From an uncultured Bacillota bacterium (GTDB lineage Bacteria; Bacillota; Clostridia; Peptostreptococcales; Anaerovoracaceae), in the NCBI GenBank assembly GCA_946410475.1, contig CAMKAM010000053.1, forward strand, positions 1 to 8,906: a DNA stretch of 8,906 bases, read 5' to 3'. Positions 1-6,657 of this stretch are shown here, piece by piece. The notes beneath the pieces were generated by a model. The model ran no database searches. It saw only the letters and a list, made by a program, of their open reading frames with translations, and had not been told where the DNA came from. The translations under genes and the position numbers were made by a program. Every line of letters starts with the position of its first letter. Positions within the stretch are counted from its first letter, which is position 1.

Positions 1-3000
1 CCTACGATATTGTTATTGGCGTTCGGATGATATTTTACAAGGATCTCACCGACGACGCCTACCTTCGGTTTTTTGATGCTCTCATCGAGTTCGAGTTCAT
101 CGAAAGCCCTTATGATGGATCTGAGCGTCGATTTGAACTTGATCATCGATCCTGTGTATACGTTTCTTCTGGCGACTCTGGACCACACCTCGAACAGTCT
201 GTCGGCAGATCCGGGCACCTTCTCATAAGGCCTTGTAGCATACAGGACCTTCATGAATACGTCACCGTAAACGAATGCCATTATTACTCTTCTGAGAAGT
301 GGCAAAGTGATCTTGAAGCCCGGGTTCGACTCCAGTCCCGCCCAGTTGACGGATACTACAGGTACCTGCTCCATATCCATATCTCTGAGAGCTTTCCTCA
401 GCAGGGCTACATAGTTCGAGGCCCTGCATCCGCCGCCCGTCTGCGACATGAATATAGCGGTCTTATCCGGGTCGAGATCGCTGCTCTTGATATAGGATAT
501 GACCTGACCGAGCGAAACTATCGTCGGATAGCACGCATCGTTATTGATATATTTGAGTCCTTCATCGACAGCGTTCTTGTCGACATCAGGAAGCATCACC
601 GTATTGTATCCTTCTCTTCCCAGAGCTGTCTCAAGGAACTGGAAGTGCATAGGAGCCATCTGCGGGATGAGGATGGTGTAATCCTTCTTCATCTCCTTCT
701 TGAAGACTCTCCTGTGATAAGCGCCTTCGTTATCCTTGTGCTTGATTCCGTTCTTCTCCCTTTCTTCCATAGCTGCCTTGAGGGATCTGATCCTGATCCT
801 GGCAGCGCCGAGAGAGTTGACTTCGTCTATCTTAAGTACTGTGTACAGTTTGTTGTTCTTTGAGATGATCTCCTCGACCTGATCTGTCGTGACAGCGTCC
901 AGGCCGCATCCGAACGAGTTGAGCTGCACGAGCTCGACATCGTCTGTGCTGCTTACGAAAGAAGCCGCCCTGTACATCCTTGAATGGTACATCCACTGGT
1001 CGAGCACCCTGATTGGTCTTTCGAATCTCGCAAGATGCTCTACCGAATCCTCCGAGAGGACGACCATATCGTATGAGGCGATCAGCTTGTCGATGCCGTG
1101 ATTGATCTCCGGGTCAAGGTGATAAGGCCTTCCCGCCAGAACTACGGCTTTCTTTCCGTTCTTTCTTGCGTATTCGAGAGCTTCTTCGCCGGCTCTCTTT
1201 ATATCTCTGTGGAACAGTTTGTCTTCTTTTCTTGCCTTCTCGACGGCTTCTTTGACCTCGCTCTTTTTGATGCCGTGCTCAGAAAGAAGCTTCGAAAGTT
1301 CTTTGACCAGCCTATCGTCATCGTCATACGGCAGGAACGGATGGATGAACTGTACGCCGTTCTCAGCGAACACATCGTCCATGTTGTTTCCTATGACTTC
1401 CGGATATGTCGCAACGATAGGACAGTTGTAGTGGTTCGGCGCGGTCTCGTCTTCGACCCTCTCATAGTTGATGCTCGGATAGAAGATCTTCTTTACGCCT
1501 TGGCTTACGAGCCACTGGACGTGACCGTGTACCAGCTTCGCCGGATAGCACGCTGTGTCGGAAGAGATGGTCTCCATACCCGACTCGTAAAGATCCTTGT
1601 TCGACTGCGGGCTGAGAACGATGCTGTATCCAAGACTGGTAAAGAACGTGTACCAGAACGGATAGTTCTCATACATATTCAGTACCCTCGGGATACCTAT
1701 CTGCCCTCTCGGGGCTTCCTCTTCTTTCAGCGGTTCGTAGTCGAACAATCTGTGGAATTTGTATTCGTATACGTTCGGAAGGTCGTTGTCCTTCTGTGAC
1801 TTTCCTTCGCCCTTTTCGCATCTGTTGCCAGTGATGAACTTCGTGCCGTCTCCGAATGTGTTGATAGTAAGCAGACAGTTGTTCTCGCAGCCTCCGCATC
1901 TTGCGTGCGTGTTCTTTATCGAGAAAGAATCGAGCTCTTTGGGTCCGAGTATCGCAGACCTCTGTCCCGGGACACTCCTCTCCTTTGAGATGAGAGCGGC
2001 GCCGTAAGCACCCATGATGCCGGCGATATCCGGCCTTATGACATCTTTTCCCATGATGCGCTCCATGCTCCTAAGCACGGCGTCATTGAGGAAAGTACCG
2101 CCCTGGACGACGATCTTCTCGCCTGCTTCCTCCGGATTTCTAAGTTTTATTACCTTATACAGCGCGTTCCTGATAACAGAGAACGAAAGACCGGCGGATA
2201 TATCGCCTATGCTCGCGCCCTCTTTCTGCGCCTGTTTTACCTTCGAATTCATGAAGACAGTGCATCTCGTACCGAGATCCACCGGAGCCTCTGTGAAAAG
2301 CGCTTCCTTCGCGAATCCCTGAGCATCCATATCGACAGACTTCGCGTATGTTTCTATGAATGACCCGCAGCCGGAAGAGCACGCCTCATTGAGCATGATG
2401 TTGTAGATCGCGTTGTCCTTGATCTTCATGCACTTCATGTCCTGGCCGCCTATATCGAGGATGAACTCGACTCCCGGCAGGAAGTATTCCGCCGCCTTAT
2501 AGTGAGCCATGGTCTCGATCTCACCGTAGTCAGCCTTGAACGCCGCCTTCGTAAGACCCTCGCCGTATCCGGTGACGGTCGTATACGCGATGTAAGCATC
2601 TTCAGGCATCAACTCGTATATATTCTTCAGTATCTGGATGACAGCCTCTATCAGCTTACCTTCATTACTTCTGTAGAACGAGTAAAGAAGATAGCCTTCA
2701 TCGTCTATAAGCGCAGCCTTCGTTGTCGTAGAGCCTGCGTCTATGCCGAGATAAAGACCGCCCGAGGCTTCTGAAAGCTCTCTTCTCTTCACCTTGTCTT
2801 TGTCGTGTCTGGCTTTGAACTGCGCATAATCCTCTTCGTCTTTGAAAAGAGGTTCGATGTGCTTCGTTTCGGAAAGCTCTTCAGGATCGATGTTCTCTAT
2901 CCTGTCGATCAGTTCACTTACGCTCTTGATATCGTGCTCTTCCGAAAGCATTGCCGCTCCGATAGCTACGAAGTACTTTGAATTCTCCGGGAATATGACC

Positions 3001-3719
3001 TCTTCGTCCTTGAGACCGAGGGTGACGATGAACCGCTCCCTCAGTTCGGAAAGGAAGCTGAGAGGTCCGCCGAGAAATGCGACGTTGCCTCTGATGACGT
3101 GGCCGCATGCCAGTCCGCTGATCGTCTGGTTTACTACAGCCTGGAAGATAGAAGCCGAAAGGTCCTCAATGCTCGCGCCCTCGTTGATCATCGGCTGTAT
3201 ATCAGTCTTTGCGAACACACCGCATCTTGCGGCGATCGGATAGATCATCTTGTGATCCTTCGCGGCTTCGTTTAGGCCTGCTGCGTCCGTGTTCAGCAGC
3301 ACCGCCATCTGATCTATGAATGCTCCTGTTCCTCCGGCGCATGTGCCATTCATCCTCTGCTCGATGGACTTTCCGTAGAACGTTATCTTTGCGTCCTCTC
3401 CGCCCAGTTCGATCGCAACGTCAGTCTCCGGTATCAGTTTTTCAACGGCGTGGGAACAGGAAACGACCTCCTGCTCGAAATATACGTCAAGGTGCTTTGA
3501 AAGCGAAAGACCGCCCGATCCGGTGATAGTAGCGTGGAAGCTTATATCACCCATAACGTCTCTCAGCTCCTTCAGGAGCTCCGCCACTTTGTCGAAAACG
3601 TTCGACATGTGTCTTTCGTACCTTGAATAGATGATGTTCTCATTCTCATCGAGGAGAACGAGCTTTACCGTAGTCGAACCGACATCGATACCAAGTTTCA
3701 GATTTGTTTCTTTTTCCAT
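1..3719 (-). CDS. Acyl-CoA dehydratase activase-related fusion protein (two HgdC/BadF-type ATPase modules plus DUF2229/HgdB-like region), 3' end cut by window
   Basis: The ATG at 3717-3719 opens a frame that stays open for 1239 codons to the left edge; AAGGAAG lies about 10 bases upstream. Seen: ATPase module 1 (residues ~8-270) with phosphate-binding LGIDVGSTT (9-17), GGED (106-109) and cysteines 127 and 166. Module 2 (~322-590) has LGIDAGSTT from 324, GGQD (424-427) and cysteines 447, 451 and 486. A linker follows with Cys608, 611, 615 and 634. From ~674 comes a DUF2229-like region with a GRPYH motif, ACYP (Cys724) and FGCG (Cys938), then an HgdB-like part with DACYP (Cys1063) and GGGCRASNY (Cys1098). 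Family knowledge: HgdC-type activases are cytoplasmic, oxygen-sensitive Fe-S ATPases that push one low-potential electron onto an Fe-S partner such as 2-hydroxyacyl-CoA dehydratase. Inference: this fusion joins activator and acceptor modules in one chain. The substrate is unknown. It probably shares a transcript with the MATE gene 29 bases upstream. Confidence 0.93.
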   Translation of the reverse strand, partial: MEKETNLKLGIDVGSTTVKLVLLDENENIIYSRYERHMSNVFDKVAELLKELRDVMGDISFHATITGSGGLSLSKHLDVYFEQEVVSCSHAVEKLIPETDVAIELGGEDAKITFYGKSIEQRMNGTCAGGTGAFIDQMAVLLNTDAAGLNEAAKDHKMIYPIAARCGVFAKTDIQPMINEGASIEDLSASIFQAVVNQTISGLACGHVIRGNVAFLGGPLSFLSELRERFIVTLGLKDEEVIFPENSKYFVAIGAAMLSEEHDIKSVSELIDRIENIDPEELSETKHIEPLFKDEEDYAQFKARHDKDKVKRRELSEASGGLYLGIDAGSTTTKAALIDDEGYLLYSFYRSNEGKLIEAVIQILKNIYELMPEDAYIAYTTVTGYGEGLTKAAFKADYGEIETMAHYKAAEYFLPGVEFILDIGGQDMKCMKIKDNAIYNIMLNEACSSGCGSFIETYAKSVDMDAQGFAKEALFTEAPVDLGTRCTVFMNSKVKQAQKEGASIGDISAGLSFSVIRNALYKVIKLRNPEEAGEKIVVQGGTFLNDAVLRSMERIMGKDVIRPDIAGIMGAYGAALISKERSVPGQRSAILGPKELDSFSIKNTHARCGGCENNCLLTINTFGDGTKFITGNRCEKGEGKSQKDNDLPNVYEYKFHRLFDYEPLKEEEAPRGQIGIPRVLNMYENYPFWYTFFTSLGYSIVLSPQSNKDLYESGMETISSDTACYPAKLVHGHVQWLVSQGVKKIFYPSINYERVEDETAPNHYNCPIVATYPEVIGNNMDDVFAENGVQFIHPFLPYDDDDRLVKELSKLLSEHGIKKSEVKEAVEKARKEDKLFHRDIKRAGEEALEYARKNGKKAVVLAGRPYHLDPEINHGIDKLIASYDMVVLSEDSVEHLARFERPIRVLDQWMYHSRMYRAASFVSSTDDVELVQLNSFGCGLDAVTTDQVEEIISKNNKLYTVLKIDEVNSLGAARIRIRSLKAAMEEREKNGIKHKDNEGAYHRRVFKKEMKKDYTILIPQMAPMHFQFLETALGREGYNTVMLPDVDKNAVDEGLKYINNDACYPTIVSLGQVISYIKSSDLDPDKTAIFMSQTGGGCRASNYVALLRKALRDMDMEQVPVVSVNWAGLESNPGFKITLPLLRRVIMAFVYGDVFMKVLYATRPYEKVPGSADRLFEVWSRVARRNVYTGSMIKFKSTLRSIIRAFDELELDESIKKPKVGVVGEILVKYHPNANNNIV

Positions 3720-3748
3720 TTCCTAATAACTTCCTTACAATGAAATGA

Positions 3749-5128
3749 TTATTGTATTCTATGATCAGACATTCCGAGTGTCTTGATTTCTTTGTTATAC
3801 AGGTGTCTCATCATCGTCGCGATATACAATGTTCCGATGATCTCAGCCAGGGGGAACGACCACCACACCATCGTTACTCCTCCTACTCTTCCGAGGATGA
3901 TGGCAAGCGGCAATACTCCGACGAACTGTCTTATGAGCGATGCGAACAGCGACAGTATGCCGTGACCGGTCGCCTGGAACACACCTCCCGAGATTATCCC
4001 GAATGCTGCCGGGAGGAAGCACCAGCTGATAGCTCTGAGAGCGATGGTGCCCAGCCTGTACATCTCTTCCGACGCATTGAATATCGACAGCAGCTGCTGC
4101 GGGAACAACTGGAATATGATGAGACCGGCGCCCATCACAATGAATGCCATTGTCAAAGCGACTTTATAGGCCTTCATCAGACGCGCTTTGTTTTCAGCTC
4201 CGTAGTTATATCCAAACACAGGCATAGAGCCCTGGTTGATACCGATAGCAGGCATGAACACGAACGACTGCAGTCTTCCGTAAACACCCATGACGGCGAC
4301 TGCCGTAGGCGAGAAGCCCGCAAGTATCATGTTCATGCAGAACTGCAGGACGGAACCTATCGCCTGCATCACTATGGCCGGAAGACCGACCGCATATATA
4401 TCTTTGAGGATCACTCTATCGAACTTTTCTCTGATGTCGACTTTGATCTCGTGTTTTCCCTTGAAGAGGACGATCATATTGATCGTCGCGGAGCATGCCT
4501 GTCCGATGACTGTCGCTATGGCCGCTCCTGTCGTACCCAGCGCAGGCGCCCCGAGCAATCCGAAAATGAGGATCGGATCGAGTACGACGTTTACTACCGC
4601 TCCTGAGATGGAGGCTATCATCGGCAGCTTCATATTTCCTGTCGCCTGGATCATCTTCTCCACGGTGACGGTTATCATGATGAAAATACAGAGCGAAGTG
4701 ACGATCCTGAGGTAGTGCGTACCTGCCGTCACTATCTGCTGGTCGTCAATGAAGACGCGCATGAATAGCCGTGCGAACAGAAGCCCCGGAACAGCGAATA
4801 TCAGCCAGTTCACAAAAGCGAGTTTGAAACCGTTAGACGCCGCTTTGTTTGCTTCTTCGAACCTCCTGCCGCCGAGCCTCCTGGATATCAGTGAATTGAT
4901 ACCTACCGAGGTTCCTACGCCGACGGCGATCATGAGGAACTGTACGGGAAAAATAAGAGTTATGGCAGTCAGAGCATATTCACCGAGCTGCGCAACGAAA
5001 ATACTGTCGATGACGTTGTACAGAGCCTGTATCGTCATCGAAATGACAGCCGGCCATGACATGCTGAAAAGCAGCCTTGTAACCGGCATAGTTCCCATTT
5101 TATTTTCTGTAAGTCTCTCTTCTCCCAT
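3749..5128 (-). CDS. MATE family efflux transporter
   Basis: This is a 459-residue inner-membrane protein of the multidrug and toxic compound extrusion family, which exports cationic drugs or metabolites in exchange for Na+ or H+. The sequence shows about twelve hydrophobic segments in two homologous halves. The inverted-pair hallmarks are MIQATGN (159-165) in the first half and VFQATGH (383-389) in the second. A DPILIFG stretch (184-190) and the GYNYGA loop (306-311) are typical of the clostridial NorM/DinF-like branch. The N-terminal MGTMPVTRLLFSMS is also characteristic. The first ATG has only a weak GGAA nine bases upstream; the ATG at residue 11 would also retain all helices, so the start is uncertain by ten residues. 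The substrate cannot be read from sequence. The gene starts 28 bases after the rnpB P1 helix with no promoter or terminator that I can see between, so read-through from rnpB is likely. Confidence 0.94.
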   Translation of the reverse strand: MGEERLTENKMGTMPVTRLLFSMSWPAVISMTIQALYNVIDSIFVAQLGEYALTAITLIFPVQFLMIAVGVGTSVGINSLISRRLGGRRFEEANKAASNGFKLAFVNWLIFAVPGLLFARLFMRVFIDDQQIVTAGTHYLRIVTSLCIFIMITVTVEKMIQATGNMKLPMIASISGAVVNVVLDPILIFGLLGAPALGTTGAAIATVIGQACSATINMIVLFKGKHEIKVDIREKFDRVILKDIYAVGLPAIVMQAIGSVLQFCMNMILAGFSPTAVAVMGVYGRLQSFVFMPAIGINQGSMPVFGYNYGAENKARLMKAYKVALTMAFIVMGAGLIIFQLFPQQLLSIFNASEEMYRLGTIALRAISWCFLPAAFGIISGGVFQATGHGILSLFASLIRQFVGVLPLAIILGRVGGVTMVWWSFPLAEIIGTLYIATMMRHLYNKEIKTLGMSDHRIQ

Positions 5129-5155
5129 TCTTGTCTATTCCATATATGATCGGTC

Positions 5156-5505
5156 GTTTCGGGCAAGCCTGTAAGCCGGGTTCTGTCTTGGACAATCATC
5201 TATCTTGGACGATCATTGCTGACCGCCTCCAGCGACCTACCTTACCGGGGACCTGCGGGTACAGGCCTTGCTCCCTGCTTGGTCTTGCTCCGGATGGGGT
5301 TTACACGGCCGCCATGTCTCCATGACGCCGGTGAGCTCTTAACTCGCCATTTCACCCTTGCCACGGCATTACCCGTTTCGGCGGTATGTTTCTGTTGCAC
5401 TTTCCCTATAGTTACCTACGCCGGACGTTATCCGGCATCCTTACCCTGTGGAGCCCGGACTTTCCTCACGCCCTAAGGCGCGCGATTGCCCGGCTTACCC
5501 GAAAT
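5156..5505 (-). ncRNA. rnpB: RNase P RNA, bacterial type A
   Basis: This is the catalytic RNA that removes the 5' leader from precursor tRNAs. Read on the minus strand it carries the conserved blocks in order: GAGGAAAGTCCGGGCTCC (CR I, 5' strand of P4), ACAGAAACATACCGCC (CR II), GGGTGAAATGG followed by TTAAGAGCTCACCG (CR III), the P14 loop region GTAAACCCC...GGAGCAAGACCAA, GATAGATGATTGTCC (CR IV) and GACAGAACCCGGCTTA (CR V). A GGTAA in the L15 region fits the site that pairs with tRNA CCA ends. The ends are set by helix P1, in which 5492-5504 pairs with 5157-5169 with one wobble. The length of about 350 bases suits type A. Exact mature ends are uncertain by a few bases. It lies 26 bases after the stop of the small membrane protein gene, has no obvious promoter of its own and no U-tract terminator. 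Confidence 0.97.
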
Positions 5506-5531
5506 AACCGTTATCGACCATGTATTCAGAG

Positions 5532-5786
5532 TTACTTTCTTCTGCTGATATATATTTTTTCCTCTTCTTTTGCGGCGCTGAGCTTTTTCATGTTCTTGTT
5601 GACATTGATAGCGCACGGGATCGCCGTCGCTATCGGAAGAGCCGTCATGAGGAATTTGTGATCTTTATCGTAAGCAACGACAGACAGTACCATTACTGCT
5701 ACGAACAGTACGATCCAAAGGAATATCTTTATTTTGATACCGAACTGTGTCATCGTCGTGTTGCTTGAACCACCGTTTTTCTGCAT
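5532..5786 (-). CDS. Small two-helix membrane protein, function unknown
   Basis: This encodes 84 residues that I do not recognise as a named family. A hydrophilic start (1-16) leads into a hydrophobic helix at about 18-38, a short charged turn (YDKDHK, 39-44), a second, weaker hydrophobic helix at about 45-61, and a lysine- and glutamate-rich tail (65-84). This predicts a membrane hairpin with both ends in the cytoplasm. It is a real gene rather than a chance frame: AAGGAG sits six bases before the ATG, and a strong extended -10 promoter lies about 37 bases upstream. It is the first gene after that promoter and is followed 26 bases later by rnpB, so both may share one transcript. No enzymatic motif or signal-peptide cleavage site is visible. 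Confidence 0.8.
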   Translation of the reverse strand: MQKNGGSSNTTMTQFGIKIKIFLWIVLFVAVMVLSVVAYDKDHKFLMTALPIATAIPCAINVNKNMKKLSAAKEEEKIYISRRK

Positions 5787-5792
5787 TTCTAT

Positions 5793-5798
5793 CTCCTT
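5793..5798 (-). promoter_or_regulatory. Ribosome binding site of the small membrane protein gene
   Basis: The minus strand reads AAGGAG with a six-base spacer to the ATG at 5784-5786. The close match and good spacing are the main reason to accept this short gene as translated. Confidence 0.8.
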
Positions 5799-5822
5799 TT
5801 TACAAATTAACTTGCGCGCGAT

Positions 5823-5852
5823 ATTATATCACGATTCAGGCGATTGTGACAG
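5823..5852 (-). promoter_or_regulatory. Predicted sigma-A promoter with extended -10 upstream of the small membrane protein gene and rnpB
   Basis: On the minus strand TGATATAAT (5823-5831) is a perfect extended -10 element. CTGTCA (5847-5852) matches four of six positions of the -35 consensus at an 18-base spacer. The start of transcription would fall near 5816, giving a leader of about 30 bases before the small ORF. This is the only convincing promoter in the window and is the likely source of transcripts through rnpB. The call rests on sequence match alone. Confidence 0.75.
5829..5849. repeat. Imperfect dyad filling the promoter spacer (candidate operator)
   Basis: The plus strand reads TCACGATT, a five-base centre, then GATTGTGA. 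Read as facing arms, TCAC pairs perfectly with GTGA and AT with AT; two further positions match only as G-T. It overlaps the TG of the extended -10 and the inner edge of the -35, which is a typical place for a repressor site. In the minus-strand transcript the two wobble positions become A-C mismatches, so it makes a poor RNA hairpin and is more plausible as a DNA-level site. It may also be chance. Confidence 0.35.
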
Positions 5853-5868
5853 TTAAAATCATCTATAG

Positions 5869-6657
5869 TCAGACCGCACTCCAAGGATCGGTACAGTTTT
5901 CACTTTCGAACACCTCAAGTCCGGAGCAAACAGCACGAAGCTGTTCGGCAAAATTCCGTTCGAAAGGCTTTTCTGTTCCGAAGTGTCCCGCGTCGATGAG
6001 AGCAAGACCGTGGTGAGCAGCTTTATGCGCCTGATCGAACTTTACATCGCCTGTAACGAGCACATCTGCGCCAAGAGCAACAGCGCTGTCCATGAACACG
6101 CCGCCGGCGCCTGTACATACCGCTATGCGCTTCACTTTGCGCGAGTCCCCTCCGACTTTTCTGATCAGTCCGCCGGGGATATCAAGCTTTTCTTTTACAA
6201 GACAGCTGAACTGACAGAGATCCATCTCTTCAGCAAGTTCGCCGATACTTCCTTCAAGACCTTCTCCGGGGCCTTTGATTTCTTCTGCACCAAGGAGCTT
6301 TGCCACGTAATAGTTATTACCCTTGGGCGCGTTATCGAAACTGGTATGCGCGGAATATACGTTGATACCGGCTTTTATCAGCTGAAATGAGAGCTCCGCC
6401 TGACGAGCAAGAGCCGTATCATACGCTCCCGTATCTATGCTCCTCATTTCATCAAACAGCAGCGGATGATGTGAGATGATCAGGTCACAGCCCTTTTCTT
6501 CGGCTTCCCTGATAACATCCCTCGTGATCTCAAGGCATATCAATGCTTTTTCGACGTCTTCTTTGATCTTTATCTGCGTGCCGGAGTTGTCCCACGGCTC
6601 CGCGAGATCAGGAGGCGCGATAGTCTCGATCATTCTCTTTACATCTTCGTATTTCAT
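5869..6657 (-). CDS. Nif3-like dinuclear metal center protein (YqfO/YbgI family)
   Basis: This 262-residue protein belongs to the Nif3/DUF34 family, widespread toroidal hexamers with two metal ions per subunit. The family is often labelled GTP cyclohydrolase I type 2, but its biological role is poorly settled. The expected metal ligands are all visible: SHHP (His63, His64), SAHTSFDNA (His104, Asp108) and GHFGTE (His225, Glu229). The N-terminal EPWDNSG (20-26) is another family hallmark. The length fits the short E. coli YbgI-like form, without the extra central domain found in B. subtilis YqfO. Its ATG overlaps the trmK stop as ATGA, and GGAG lies eight bases upstream inside trmK, so the two are probably translationally coupled. 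Pairing of this family with trmK next to rpoD is common in Firmicutes. The 3' end is followed by an 82-base gap holding the next promoter. Confidence 0.93.
   Translation of the reverse strand: MKYEDVKRMIETIAPPDLAEPWDNSGTQIKIKEDVEKALICLEITRDVIREAEEKGCDLIISHHPLLFDEMRSIDTGAYDTALARQAELSFQLIKAGINVYSAHTSFDNAPKGNNYYVAKLLGAEEIKGPGEGLEGSIGELAEEMDLCQFSCLVKEKLDIPGGLIRKVGGDSRKVKRIAVCTGAGGVFMDSAVALGADVLVTGDVKFDQAHKAAHHGLALIDAGHFGTEKPFERNFAEQLRAVCSGLEVFESENCTDPWSAV

Noticed and set aside
27..863. 278-codon open frame on the plus strand at the left edge
   Set aside because: It lies wholly opposite the activase fusion gene, whose motifs are clear. The predicted protein shows no recognisable domain.
3752..4606. 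284-codon plus-strand frame opposite the MATE gene
   Set aside because: The product is His/Arg/Glu-rich with no fold-like pattern, mirroring the hydrophobic codons of the transporter. Shadow frame.
5506..5545. Separate promoter just upstream of rnpB
   Set aside because: A GATAAC sequence lies near the expected -10 distance but no -35-like hexamer sits at 16-18 bases. Too weak to annotate.
5131..5661. Short plus-strand frames across the rnpB region
   Set aside because: They cover sequence fully explained by conserved RNase P RNA blocks on the minus strand.
5829..5849. Intrinsic terminator for the dnaG-rpoD-trmK-nif3 operon
   Set aside because: In the minus-strand transcript the hairpin has mismatches and is followed by TATAAT, not a T-run. 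It fits a promoter or operator better.
5869..6390. Plus-strand frames opposite nif3
   Set aside because: Nif3 metal ligands and length are fully preserved on the minus strand; the plus frames have no ribosome sites or motifs.
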